Source: an uncultured Bacteroidota bacterium (GTDB lineage: Bacteria > Bacteroidota > Bacteroidia > Chitinophagales > Chitinophagaceae). Taken from it: 64,000 nt of DNA. The DNA lies in assembly GCA_903906365.1 (NCBI GenBank), contig CAIVKC010000036.1, positions 34,940 to 98,939 of the forward strand, given 5' to 3'. The notes beneath the pieces are model-generated. The model saw nothing but the letters and a program-made list of their open reading frames with translations. It did not search any database and was not told the DNA's origin. A program made the position numbers and the translations under genes. Below are positions 51,254 to 60,448 of the stretch, in pieces (within the stretch, counting starts at the first letter, position 1; each line of letters opens with the position of its first letter).

Positions 51254-52257
51254 TGCTATACGACTGGTTCCAACATATAAACTTTGCCTATCCGGCCTTC
51301 TTCGGACTGCTGGTGCTGGTTCCGTTCATGATATTCTGGTACCTGCGCAAGTCCCGGCCCGGCCAGGGTGCCATTATGGTATCCACCCTGGGAAGTTTTG
51401 GTTCCACCAGGTCCTGGAAAAACACCTTTCGCCACCTGACTTTTATTTTGCGGATGGCGGCCATCTGTGCGGTCATCGTAGCCCTGGCCCGCCCCCAGCT
51501 CCGCAATGATGAACAGATGATTAACGGGGAGGGGATAGACATCGTGCTTTGCCTGGACATCAGCGGCTCCATGCTGGCGCAGGATTTTACCCCCAACCGG
51601 ATGGAGGCAGCCAAGAACGTGGCTTCCGATTTCATCGACAGCCGGCCTGCAGACCGCATCGGCCTGGTGATCTTTTCGGGGGAAAGCTTTACCATGTGTC
51701 CCCTGACCTCGGACCGGGCCGTTTTGAAATCCCAGCTCTATAATGTCCACAGCGGCCTGCTGGAAGACGGTACGGCCATCGGATCAGGGCTTGCCACCGG
51801 CGTTGACCGCCTGCGCTCCTCCCCCTCCAAAAGCAAGGTCATCATCCTGCTGACGGACGGGGAAAACAACGGCGGGCTCATCGACCCCAATACGGCCAAG
51901 GAAATCGCCAAATCAGTCGGGGTGCGTGTCTATACGGTGGGGGTAGGAACAGAAGGCTTTGCCCCTGTGCCCGTACAAACCAGCGGCGGGGTGGTCATGC
52001 AAAAAGAAAAGGTGAGCATCGATGAAAAGCTGCTGTCCCAGATCGCGCAGGAAACCGGCGGGAAATATTTCCGCGCCACCGACAATGAAAGCCTAAAAAA
52101 CATCTACACCGATATTGACAAACTGGAAAAATCCAAAGTGGAGATCACCGCCTTGAGAAGGTACTCCGAACAGTTTTATCCCTTTGCCCTGGCAGCGGCC
52201 CTGTTCCTTTTCCTGGAGCTGGTCCTGCGTTCTACCCTGTTTAAGAAATTTCCCTGA
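51253..52257 (+). CDS. VWA-domain membrane protein BatA-like
   Basis: 334 residues, started at GTG overlapping the preceding stop. Two N-terminal membrane helices (about 12-30 and 63-80), a von Willebrand factor A domain with the MIDAS motif DISGS (102-106), and a C-terminal helix (about 308-326). The metal site suggests Mg2+-dependent protein binding in the periplasm. In Bacteroides the related bat genes affect aerotolerance. Here the operon stops: batB, batC and batE homologues are not present before rsgA. Confidence 0.9.
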   Translation: MLYDWFQHINFAYPAFFGLLVLVPFMIFWYLRKSRPGQGAIMVSTLGSFGSTRSWKNTFRHLTFILRMAAICAVIVALARPQLRNDEQMINGEGIDIVLCLDISGSMLAQDFTPNRMEAAKNVASDFIDSRPADRIGLVIFSGESFTMCPLTSDRAVLKSQLYNVHSGLLEDGTAIGSGLATGVDRLRSSPSKSKVIILLTDGENNGGLIDPNTAKEIAKSVGVRVYTVGVGTEGFAPVPVQTSGGVVMQKEKVSIDEKLLSQIAQETGGKYFRATDNESLKNIYTDIDKLEKSKVEITALRRYSEQFYPFALAAALFLFLELVLRSTLFKKFP

Positions 52258-52331
52258 GCCCGGGACCCCCCCTGGAAAGAAGCCTTAATGGCCTTTCCGC
52301 TTTGGGTGTATTGAACTAATTTCGCAGTCGC

Positions 52332-53264
52332 ATGGAAGCAAAAGTCTATAAATCAACCGGAAGCTGGTATATCGTGAAAACCGCAGCGGGTGCGTTCTGG
52401 AATGCCCGGCTCAAGGGGGTTTTTAAAATGGAGGGCATAGGTTCCACCAACCCCATTGCCGTGGGTGACCAGGTGGAAATCGAAGCGGAAAACGAACTGG
52501 AACAGAGTGCCACCATCACCGGGATCCATGACCGCCATAATTACATCAGGCGCCAGAGCCCTTCCCATAAGATGCAGTTTCATATCGTGGCCTCCAACCT
52601 GGACCAGTCCCTGCTGGTGGCCACCCTGAAGGAGCCCAGAACCTCCCAGGGTTTTATCGACCGCTTCCTGGTAGCCTGCGAGTCCTACCATGTTCCGGCC
52701 ATCATATTGCTCAACAAGGCGGATCTCTATGGTAATAAGGAGATGCAGCGCTATGAGCAATGGAAGCAGATGTATGAGGCCATCGGGTATACCCTGGTGC
52801 TGGCAAGCGTGCAGGACGGCGCCGGGCTTGAACCCGTAAAAGCGCTGCTCAAAGACCGGATCACCCTGCTATCCGGACATTCCGGGGTAGGGAAGTCCTC
52901 CTTTATCAATGCGCTGCTTCCGGGCCGCAGCCTGAAGACCCACGGGGTGAGTGGCTGGAGCGGTAAGGGCATCCATACCACCACCTTTGCCGAGATGTAT
53001 GATCTGCCGGAAGGGGGCCAGATCATCGATACCCCGGGAATGCGTGAATTCGGGCTGGTGGATATTTCCCGCCAGGAACTTTCCCACTATTTTCCGGAGA
53101 TGCGGGGCCTCATTCAGGAATGCCAGTTCAACAACTGCCTGCATGTCAATGAGCCGGGTTGTGCCATCAAAAAGGCCCTCGGAGAGGGCCTCATTCATGC
53201 GGATCGCTATGAAAGTTATTGTAATATCCTTTTTTCCATCGGGGAAACCAATTACCTGCGCTAG
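52332..53264 (+). CDS. rsgA: Ribosome small-subunit-dependent GTPase A
   Basis: 310 residues; 30S assembly GTPase with an N-terminal OB fold, a circularly permuted GTPase core (NKAD 128-131, then P-loop GHSGVGKSS 182-190, then DTPG 233-236) and a C-terminal zinc finger with C264, C269, H271 and C277. All marks of the family are present. TAATTTCG, a one-mismatch -7 box, lies just before the ATG. Its stop overlaps the stop of the convergent small gene by about 3 bp. Confidence 0.96.
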   Translation: MEAKVYKSTGSWYIVKTAAGAFWNARLKGVFKMEGIGSTNPIAVGDQVEIEAENELEQSATITGIHDRHNYIRRQSPSHKMQFHIVASNLDQSLLVATLKEPRTSQGFIDRFLVACESYHVPAIILLNKADLYGNKEMQRYEQWKQMYEAIGYTLVLASVQDGAGLEPVKALLKDRITLLSGHSGVGKSSFINALLPGRSLKTHGVSGWSGKGIHTTTFAEMYDLPEGGQIIDTPGMREFGLVDISRQELSHYFPEMRGLIQECQFNNCLHVNEPGCAIKKALGEGLIHADRYESYCNILFSIGETNYLR

Positions 53265-53593
53265 GACATGAACCGTTTGGCGGTATTGATCATGAGTTTG
53301 GTCTCCAGGAACTTGGCCACTTCCACCACCGCATCGTTGTCCCTCCTGGGCGCTTCACGGAATTTCCTGGGATAAATGGAAATACCGGTGTAGATGTTGT
53401 AATGCAGGGTCAGGATATGCCCTTTAAACTGAAAATCCCACATCACTGAATCAAAATCATCTGTTTTCTGGGTGAACTGGATATCCAGGTCATCCGAAAG
53501 GATGTTGGCCACCTCATAAAATCGTTTCAGGCCGCAATCGTCGTCAATGACAGCTTCGGTACAACCGAAATCGGTACGGAGTGTAAGGCTCAT
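53261..53593 (-). CDS. Small cytoplasmic protein of unknown function
   Basis: 110 residues from the ATG before SLTLRTDFGCTEAV. A GTG at 53629 overlaps the stop of the lipoprotein gene and would add 12 residues, so either start is possible. The chain is acidic and alpha/beta, with IYPRKFREAPRRDNDAVVEVAKFLETKLM near the C-terminus. No signal or membrane segment. I do not recognise a family. It is convergent with rsgA and follows the small lipoprotein. Confidence 0.7.
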   Translation of the reverse strand: MSLTLRTDFGCTEAVIDDDCGLKRFYEVANILSDDLDIQFTQKTDDFDSVMWDFQFKGHILTLHYNIYTGISIYPRKFREAPRRDNDAVVEVAKFLETKLMINTAKRFMS

Positions 53594-53625
53594 AGTGGAA
53601 GGGTTTAGGGTTTTATAATAGGGTT

Positions 53626-53814
53626 TCACGATTTGAACTTGGGTGCCTTGGGGACTTTTTCCCCGCTCAGGAGTCTTTCTGCACCCACGTTCTTGCCGTT
53701 ACTGGGACATCCGTATTTTGGACCGAAAAGGTTGTTGTAAAGTCTGCAGGAACTGTTGGCCGTGCAGATAAGGACGAGCAGGAGGACAGACAAGATGAAT
53801 TTGCCGGGTTTCAT
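53626..53814 (-). CDS. 62-residue small lipoprotein
   Basis: Signal peptide MKPGKFILSVLLLVLICTANSSC with a lipobox ANSSC, then a 39-residue mature peptide with two further cysteines (RLYNNLFGPKYGCPSNGKN) and a basic end (KAPKFKS). The composition is that of a real lipoprotein, and the TGA stop overlaps a possible GTG start of the next gene. An inverted repeat (53841-53855) lies 27 bp upstream. Confidence 0.72.
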   Translation of the reverse strand: MKPGKFILSVLLLVLICTANSSCRLYNNLFGPKYGCPSNGKNVGAERLLSGEKVPKAPKFKS

Positions 53815-53840
53815 GGGTATAGATTAAACGAATTAAACCT

Positions 53841-53855
53841 ACAAATATTATTTGT
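53841..53855. repeat. Perfect inverted repeat upstream of the small lipoprotein
   Basis: ACAAATA T TATTTGT: two 7-base arms around one base, 27 bp before the ATG at 53814 and inside the likely promoter. It could be an operator for a dimeric regulator, or chance in AT-rich DNA. Confidence 0.35.
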
Positions 53856-53929
53856 TATTTGCAAGTGTTCATTCATAGATTCCTTCTTCTTAGAGGTATA
53901 CCTTTAAAGGGATGGCCCGCTTGCGGGCA

Positions 53930-54460
53930 TTATTGGGGGCCGTCTGCATCTTTGAACCAGCTGGCATAATGCAGGTAATTCTGGGCGATCCGGTTGATCT
54001 GGCCGCTGATGAGTTCCTGGGGAATATCTTTGAGCTTTTTGGCCGGTACGCCCGCATAAATAACCCCGGGTTCTATCTTGGTGCCTTCCAACACGACGGC
54101 ACCTGCCGCTATGATTGTATTGGTCCCGATCTCTGCATCGTCCATGATGATGGCGCCCATGCCGATCAGTACATTATCATGCACCAGACAACCATGTACG
54201 ATTGCATTGTGTCCAATGGAGACATTATTTCCAATGATGGTTTTTGTTTTCTGGTAGGTACAGTGCAGGATGGCCCCGTCCTGCACATTGACGCGGTTGC
54301 CCAGCCGGATGCTGTTCACATCGCCGCGGATGACCGCATTGAACCACACGCTGCACTCATCACCCATGACCACGTCACCCACAATGGTGGCATTGGGGGC
54401 GATAAAACAATCTTTACCCATTTGCGGGTGGACACCTTCCACCGGGAGAATAATAGCCAT
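53930..54460 (-). CDS. Gamma-class carbonic anhydrase-like protein
   Basis: 176 residues of left-handed beta-helix built from hexapeptide repeats (for example IVGDVVMGDECSVWFNAVIRGD). Zinc ligands H66, H84 and H89 have the spacing of the Cam/YrdA family, with R45, D47, Q60 and D61 nearby. It should form a trimer with zinc sites between subunits. Carbonic anhydrase activity is not guaranteed, since many YrdA/PaaY-like members are poor or inactive. Single gene. Confidence 0.9.
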   Translation of the reverse strand: MAIILPVEGVHPQMGKDCFIAPNATIVGDVVMGDECSVWFNAVIRGDVNSIRLGNRVNVQDGAILHCTYQKTKTIIGNNVSIGHNAIVHGCLVHDNVLIGMGAIIMDDAEIGTNTIIAAGAVVLEGTKIEPGVIYAGVPAKKLKDIPQELISGQINRIAQNYLHYASWFKDADGPQ

Positions 54461-54618
54461 GATGCGGTATATTTTAGGATCAGATGATAAGTGCAGGTTT
54501 TAAACAGGCCTTATAAACAGGCTTGTCTCTTACCGCCACTCTAAGTTAGATACTTCGGGGTTCTGCAGCAAATTTCGAAAAATTGTTGCGTTCTTTGTGT
54601 GGTAAGCAACTCTCGGAT

Positions 54619-55797
54619 ATGAACCAGCGGGAATTATTTTTCAAACATCTTGCCCAGACCTCCGCAGCACCGCTGGCTCTGCAAATCAGCCGCGCGGAGG
54701 GTTCATTTCTCTATGACGAACAGGGAAAGTCCTACCTGGACCTGATCGGGGGAATCAGTGTCTGCAATACCGGACACCGCCATCCGCGGGTGGTACAGGC
54801 CATCAAAGACCAGACTGACCGCTACCTGCACCTGTTGGTTTACGGGGAATTCATCCAGTCTCCCCAGGTACAGTTTGCGACCCTGCTGGCCAGCCACCTT
54901 CCTTCCACCCTCAATTCAGTGTATTTCACCAATTCGGGAACGGAGGCCACCGAGGGGGCCATGAAGCTCGCCAAGCGCCTCACGGGACGCACGGAAATGA
55001 TCGCCTTCCGGGATTCCTATCATGGATCCACCCAGGGCGCCCTCAGTGTGATGGGGGATGAATACTGGCGCAATGCCTTCCGGCCCCTGCTTCCCGGCAT
55101 ATGGCACCTGCAGCACAATACCATGGAGGCGCTGGATCATATCTCAGAACGCACGGCCTGTGTCATTGCAGAGACCGTGCAGGCCGAAAGGGGCGTCTAT
55201 GCCCCCGACAGGGTCTGGATGGAGGCCCTGCGGAAAAGATGCAATGATACCGGCACCCTGCTCATACTCGATGAGATACAGGTAGGATTTGGCAGAACGG
55301 GGAGTCTTTGGGGATTTGAGCAATACGGCATCGTGCCCGATATCCTGCTGCTGGGCAAGGCACTGGGTGGGGGGCTTCCGATGGGTGCTTTTATCTCCGA
55401 CCGTTCCCGGATGATGTCGCTGAGTGAAAACCCGGTGCTGGGGCAGATCACCACTTTTGGGGGCCATCCCCTCTGCTGTGCGGCAGGCATGGCCTCCCTG
55501 CAGGTACTGCTCGAAGAAGACCTGGTGGCCCCAGTAAGGCAAAAGGAACAACTCTTCCGCTCCCTGCTGATACATCCCCGCATACGGGCGGTCCGTTCTC
55601 AGGGGCTGCTGATGGCAGTGGAGTTCGACAGTTTTGCGACCAATAAAAAAATCATTGACCTGTGTATACAGGAGGGTGTGCTAACCGACTGGTTCCTGTT
55701 TGCCCCGCAATGCATGCGGATATCCCCGCCACTGACCATTTCCGAGGAGCAGATCATAAGGGCCTGCGAAGTGATTTGCCGGGCTGCCGGCGCGTAA
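54619..55797 (+). CDS. Class III PLP-dependent aminotransferase
   Basis: 392 residues from the ATG before NQRELFFKHLAQTSAAP; an upstream start at 54583 is unlikely. Fold type I: SGTEATEGAMKLAK, DSYHGSTQGALSVMG, LILDEIQVGFGRTGSLW and the PLP lysine in LLLGKALGGGLPMGAF. It resembles the ornithine/acetylornithine group, but context gives no substrate and it is distinct from the argD in the arginine operon. Single gene, divergent from the carbonic anhydrase-like gene. Confidence 0.9.
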   Translation: MNQRELFFKHLAQTSAAPLALQISRAEGSFLYDEQGKSYLDLIGGISVCNTGHRHPRVVQAIKDQTDRYLHLLVYGEFIQSPQVQFATLLASHLPSTLNSVYFTNSGTEATEGAMKLAKRLTGRTEMIAFRDSYHGSTQGALSVMGDEYWRNAFRPLLPGIWHLQHNTMEALDHISERTACVIAETVQAERGVYAPDRVWMEALRKRCNDTGTLLILDEIQVGFGRTGSLWGFEQYGIVPDILLLGKALGGGLPMGAFISDRSRMMSLSENPVLGQITTFGGHPLCCAAGMASLQVLLEEDLVAPVRQKEQLFRSLLIHPRIRAVRSQGLLMAVEFDSFATNKKIIDLCIQEGVLTDWFLFAPQCMRISPPLTISEEQIIRACEVICRAAGA

Positions 55798-55980
55798 GGA
55801 TTCTTTGCCGGTCTGATGGTTCAGCCAGCCCCCTTTATCAGGCTGTTGGCGGATACTTAGCTCAGGCAGCCATGGATGCCTTGGAATCTGACCTGGGGAG
55901 GCTGGTGCCTTTGGCTCAGCACCCGCACCCCCGGCAGGCCCTGATCAGGATGCATTCTTTCACCATTCAACATAGAACCG

Positions 55981-56352
55981 ATGAAAATCCCTGAAAATTA
56001 TCAGACCGTCATGCCATACCTGATATTGGCTAATGCGGCAGGCTTCATAGATTTCACAGGCCAGGTCTTCCAGGCAGCGCTCACCCATAAGCACATGCGG
56101 GATGAAAAAAACATCCAGCATGGGGAAGTCATGATCGGGGGATCTACCATCATGTTTGCGGACAGCACCGATCAGTATCCCCCAAGAACCTCGGGGTTCT
56201 TTGTTTATGTTTCGGATGCGGACGCGGTCTTTAACAGGGCCCTTTCCTTCGGAGCGACCCCCGTGTCTGCCGTGGCTGACCAGTCCTACGGCCGCAGCGG
56301 AGGTTTTCTGGACCCTTTTGGCAATACCTGGTGGATAACCACCCCGGTGTGA
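55981..56352 (+). CDS. VOC-fold (glyoxalase/PhnB-like) protein
   Basis: 123 residues of one VOC module: VMPYLILANAAGFIDFTGQVFQAAL opening and RSGGFLDPFGNTWWITTPV ending, as in PhnB/YCII-like proteins. Metal ligands of true glyoxalase I are not all evident, so an enzyme role is uncertain. It begins 183 bp after the aminotransferase gene and is convergent with glpF. Confidence 0.85.
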   Translation: MKIPENYQTVMPYLILANAAGFIDFTGQVFQAALTHKHMRDEKNIQHGEVMIGGSTIMFADSTDQYPPRTSGFFVYVSDADAVFNRALSFGATPVSAVADQSYGRSGGFLDPFGNTWWITTPV

Positions 56353-56470
56353 GAGCTGATCTTAGCTTCTGATTCAATGGATTGTATTGTATCCTCTTTG
56401 GCGGGTCCTGAGGCTGACCATGGCCGGTCTTTTGCCCGCCTCCCCGCTTCTAAAACCCCTGGCATGACCA

Positions 56471-57178
56471 TCAGGATAACCAGGCAAAGACCCAGGCGCC
56501 CAGCAGGGCACCGGCCAGCGGGCCCACCACCGGTATCCAGGCATAAGACCAGTCGCTGTCCCTTTTTCCTTTGATGGGCAGCACCGCGTGCATGATCCTG
56601 GGACCCAGGTCACGGGCCGGGCTGATGGCATAGCCGGTGGTACCCCCCAGGGAAAGGCCGATGCCCAGTACGAGCAGGGCCACGGGCAGGGCATTGACAG
56701 CCCCCAGGCTGCTGGCTGGCTGGGTTATATGCAGGGCGCCAAAGACCAGCACAAAAGTGCCGACTATTTCCGAGATCAGGTTCTGCCAGCTGTTGCGAAT
56801 GGCCGGACTGGTGCAGAAGGCCGCCATTTTGGTGTCAGGGTCCGGGGTCTGGTCAAAATGAGACCGGTACACCATCCAGACCAGGGTGGTACCGGCCATG
56901 GCTCCGGCCAGCTGGGCAGCCATATAAATCGGAACCATATTCCAGGGGGTTTTACCCAATACGGCAAATGCCAGGGTGATGGCAGGGTTTAGATGGGCCC
57001 CGCTGGAAGGGGCCGATGTGAAGACGCCGACAAAGACCGCAATACACCACCCGAAAGTGATGGCCATCAGGCCGCTTCCATGTCCTTTTGTTTTAAGAAG
57101 GACTACATTGGCCACTACGCCGTTACCCAGGAGCAGGATCAGGGCCGTTCCGATAAATTCACTCACAAAGACAGACAT
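56471..57178 (-). CDS. glpF: Glycerol uptake facilitator (aquaglyceroporin)
   Basis: 235-residue MIP-family channel for glycerol, inner membrane. First pore motif HLNPAITLAF (N64-P65-A66); the second reads AISPARDLGPR, with Ser186 in place of the usual Asn of NPA, while the filter Arg189 and D190 are kept. Six membrane helices with a broad periplasmic loop. Last gene of the glpK-glpD-glpF operon; 12 bp follow glpD. Confidence 0.93.
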   Translation of the reverse strand: MSVFVSEFIGTALILLLGNGVVANVVLLKTKGHGSGLMAITFGWCIAVFVGVFTSAPSSGAHLNPAITLAFAVLGKTPWNMVPIYMAAQLAGAMAGTTLVWMVYRSHFDQTPDPDTKMAAFCTSPAIRNSWQNLISEIVGTFVLVFGALHITQPASSLGAVNALPVALLVLGIGLSLGGTTGYAISPARDLGPRIMHAVLPIKGKRDSDWSYAWIPVVGPLAGALLGAWVFAWLS

Positions 57179-57190
57179 TTTGCTTAAGGT

Positions 57191-58774
57191 TTATGGGGTT
57201 GAAAGGAGGGTTGGTAAATAATGGCGGGCAGTCCTTAGATAGGTTTCCACCTGCCCTGTTTCCCAGGATTTATCCTGGTTCATTTCCCGGGCCATCAGGG
57301 AGGCCACTGCGGGGGCCGCTTCCATGGAGGCCCTGGCATCCAGCAGCAGGGCCCGGGTCCTTCGCGCCAGGGCATCTTCCACGGTCATGCACATTTCCCG
57401 GCGAACGGCCCAGAGTATCTCTGCCTTCAGATAGGGCAGGGAAGGGTGGAGTAATTCCCCCAGTTCCGCTTCCTCCCTGATCATGGCCTCCAGGGCCGGT
57501 TTATCGGACCCGTAATAGTAGAGCGGGGTATCAAAGTCCGTGTCTTCCCGGGCCCCGTGAATGGAAAGCTCAGCGGTGACACAGGGACCGGCCTGCAACC
57601 CGAACCTGTGGACCGCCGTATTGATGGCGTCTTCTGCCATCCGGCGGTAGGTGGTCCATTTTCCACCCGTCACCGTCAGCAGGCCGGAGGCTGACAGGGC
57701 CACCAGGTGGTCCCGCGACAGCTCCGCCGTCTTTTTGGAGGACCCCTTAACCAGGGGCCTCAGTCCGGCAAAAACACTCAAAATATCTTTTCTTTCCGGG
57801 ACCTTGGTCAGGTATTTTCCGATCTGGCCCAGTATAAAATCGATTTCTTCGCCCATGGGCACCGGTTCCAGGAGCGACGCATCGTCCACTGGCTGAAGGG
57901 GTGTATCGGTGGTACCTATGATGATTCTGTGGTGCCACGGTACGGCAAAAAGTACCCGGCCGTCATCGGTATGGGGGACCATGATGGCGGACTGCCCAGG
58001 CAGAAAGGAAGGGTCCAGCACAATATGAACCCCCTGGCTGGGGGCTATGATGGATTCGGCCCCGGGGTCGTCCATTTGCAGCAGGCGGTCGGAAAAAACC
58101 CCGGTTGCATTGAGTACTACTTTTGCCCTGATCTGGTAGTCGCCTTCTGAAAGCATGTCCTTTAGGCGGACACCGCAGATTTTTTCCTCTTCCTTGAGCA
58201 GCCCGGTGACCCGGGTGTAGTTAAGGACCAGGGCTCCCTGGTCTGTGGCGGTCTGCGCCAGGGAAACGGCCAGCCGGGCGTCATCGAACTGCCCGTCGCG
58301 GTACAGCACGCTGCCACGCAGTCCTTCGGCCTCCAGGGTGGGGGCCTGGGCCAGCGTATCCTCCCGGGAGAGCATTTCGGAAGGCCCCAATCCGAGCCGG
58401 CCGCTCATCCAGTCATACACTTTGAGGCCGATCCCGTAGAAGGGACCTTCCCACCATTTGTAATTGGGCACGAGAAAGGACTGGTTTTTCACCAGGTGCG
58501 GGGCGTTCTTTTTCAGGATGCCTCTTTCGTGGAGGGCTTCCATGACCAGTTTGATATTACCCTGCTGGAGGTAGCGCACCCCCCCGTGCACCAGTTTGGT
58601 GGACCGGGAAGAAGTGCCTTTGGCAAAATCATGCTGTTCCACCAGGATGGTTTTTAGTCCCCTGGAGGCTGCATCCACGGCGGATCCCAGGCCCGTCGCC
58701 CCGCCGCCGATGATGCAGATATCCCAGATTTGATCTGCCAATTGAAGTGCCTTTATATTTGCTGCTCGGTTCAT
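57191..58774 (-). CDS. glpD: FAD-dependent glycerol-3-phosphate dehydrogenase
   Basis: 527 residues; oxidises glycerol-3-phosphate to dihydroxyacetone phosphate and feeds electrons to quinone at the membrane. FAD-binding IIGGGATGLG (21-30), then QHDFAKGTSSRSTKLVHGGVRYLQQG, the GlpD signature. The C-terminal accessory domain is present, so the gene is complete. Middle gene of the glycerol operon. Confidence 0.95.
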   Translation of the reverse strand: MNRAANIKALQLADQIWDICIIGGGATGLGSAVDAASRGLKTILVEQHDFAKGTSSRSTKLVHGGVRYLQQGNIKLVMEALHERGILKKNAPHLVKNQSFLVPNYKWWEGPFYGIGLKVYDWMSGRLGLGPSEMLSREDTLAQAPTLEAEGLRGSVLYRDGQFDDARLAVSLAQTATDQGALVLNYTRVTGLLKEEEKICGVRLKDMLSEGDYQIRAKVVLNATGVFSDRLLQMDDPGAESIIAPSQGVHIVLDPSFLPGQSAIMVPHTDDGRVLFAVPWHHRIIIGTTDTPLQPVDDASLLEPVPMGEEIDFILGQIGKYLTKVPERKDILSVFAGLRPLVKGSSKKTAELSRDHLVALSASGLLTVTGGKWTTYRRMAEDAINTAVHRFGLQAGPCVTAELSIHGAREDTDFDTPLYYYGSDKPALEAMIREEAELGELLHPSLPYLKAEILWAVRREMCMTVEDALARRTRALLLDARASMEAAPAVASLMAREMNQDKSWETGQVETYLRTARHYLPTLLSTP

Positions 58775-58803
58775 GGTTTGCGTTTCATTGCTCCCCCGGC
58801 GGT

Positions 58804-60306
58804 TTATTTATCCTCGGCCCAGGCAATGGAGGCCCGTACGGCCCGCTGCCATCCGCTTACATGGGCTGCCACATCCCCCGGGGCCATGGCCGGGTCGAAT
58901 CTTTTTTCCGCCTTCCATTGCTGGGCGATGTCTTCCAAACCGGTCCAGTAACCAACGCCCAGTCCCGCCAGGTAGGCGGCTCCCAGTGCGGTGGTCTCCA
59001 CCACCGTGGGACGGACCACCGGAACCCCCAGCAGGTCTGACTGAAACTGCATGAGCAGGTTATTGGCCGTAGCTCCTCCGTCCACCCGCAGCTCCCGGAT
59101 GGAAATCCCGGAATCGGCTTCCATGGCTTTGAGTACGTCCCCGGTCTGGTAGGCGATGCTTTCCAGGGCGGCGCGGGCGATATGGGCATTGCTTGTGCCC
59201 CTGGTCATGCCAAAAATACTGCCCCGGGCGTACTGGTTCCAGTGGGGAGCCCCCAGGCCGGCAAAGGCAGGGACGATATATACCCCGCCGGTGCCCTCGA
59301 CTGAGGCAGCCAGGGCTTCCACCTCTGCGGAGGATCGGATCAGGTGCATGCCGTCGCGCAGCCATTGGACTATGGCGCCTGCAATAAAGATGCTCCCTTC
59401 CAGGGCATATTCCACCTGGTTATTGATTTTCCAGGCGATGGTGGTCAGCAGGTTATTGCGGGAGGCTACAGCCTGGCCCCCGGTATGCATGAGCATGAAG
59501 CAGCCTGTCCCATAGGTGTTTTTGACCATACCCGGCTGGGTGCAGAGCTGACCGAATAGGGCAGCCTGCTGGTCTCCGGCAATGCCTGCGATGGGAATGT
59601 CGGAAGAAGGCGCGATGATGCTGCCGGTGGTTCCATAGCATTCACTGGAAGCCTTTAATTCTGGCAGCAGTTCCCTGGGTATGTCGAATAGTTTCAGCAG
59701 TTCCTCATCCCACTGACAGCTGTGAATATTGAGCAGCATCGTCCTGGAAGCGTTGGACAGGTCCGTGATATGGAGTTTGCCCGCTGAGAGTTTCCAGATC
59801 AGCCAGGAGTCTACCGTCCCGAAGGCCAGCTCCCCCCGCAGGGCCCTGGCCCTTACGCCTGGCACATTGTCCAGTATCCAGCGAAGTTTGGTAGCAGAAA
59901 AATAGGCATCAATGATCAGTCCTGTCTTTTGCTGGATCATCCCGGAGAGTCCCTCCGCTTTGAGCTGATCACAGTAGGCGGCGGTCCGCCGGTCCTGCCA
60001 TACGATGGCGTGATAGACGGGCTGGCCGGTGCGTCTGTCCCATACGATGGTTGTCTCCCGCTGGTTGGTGATACCGATGGCCGCGATCTGAGAAGAACGA
60101 ATGCCTTTTCTTGCCATGACCTCAGCCAGCACCCCATACTGGGAAGACCATATTTCCTCCGCGTCGTGTTCCACCCATCCGGGCTGGGGATAAATCTGGG
60201 AGAATTCCTTTTGGGCAACGCTGATGATGTGGCCGGCGTGGTTAAACAGAATGGCTCTGGAACTGGTAGTGCCCTGGTCGAGGGCCAGGATGTATTTTTC
60301 GGGCAT
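58804..60306 (-). CDS. glpK: Glycerol kinase
   Basis: 500 residues from the ATG before [16 protein letters not shown]; the longer frame to 60366 adds 20 residues that lie before the usual family start. FGGY-kinase motifs: DQGTTSSR (10-17), the ATP-binding [13 protein letters not shown] and the ADP-site [13 protein letters not shown]. First gene of the operon, so glycerol is phosphorylated, oxidised (GlpD) and imported (GlpF) by products of one transcript. Confidence 0.96.
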   Translation of the reverse strand: MPEKYILALDQGTTSSRAILFNHAGHIISVAQKEFSQIYPQPGWVEHDAEEIWSSQYGVLAEVMARKGIRSSQIAAIGITNQRETTIVWDRRTGQPVYHAIVWQDRRTAAYCDQLKAEGLSGMIQQKTGLIIDAYFSATKLRWILDNVPGVRARALRGELAFGTVDSWLIWKLSAGKLHITDLSNASRTMLLNIHSCQWDEELLKLFDIPRELLPELKASSECYGTTGSIIAPSSDIPIAGIAGDQQAALFGQLCTQPGMVKNTYGTGCFMLMHTGGQAVASRNNLLTTIAWKINNQVEYALEGSIFIAGAIVQWLRDGMHLIRSSAEVEALAASVEGTGGVYIVPAFAGLGAPHWNQYARGSIFGMTRGTSNAHIARAALESIAYQTGDVLKAMEADSGISIRELRVDGGATANNLLMQFQSDLLGVPVVRPTVVETTALGAAYLAGLGVGYWTGLEDIAQQWKAEKRFDPAMAPGDVAAHVSGWQRAVRASIAWAEDK

Positions 60307-60448
60307 GCATCGTATTTTAAAATCAAAAGTTAAGCAAAATCTTTTATCGCCATTCATCAAAAACAATCCTTCACCGATAATTGATGCAGGATAGTTTAGT
60401 AACTTCCTTCGCTATTCATTCACCAGGCTGCTTAAAAAAAGTCAATTC

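Noticed and set aside
55662..55994. Frame bridging the aminotransferase and VOC genes
   Set aside because: It overlaps the end of the aminotransferase in another phase and has no family-like features; the two flanking genes explain the region.
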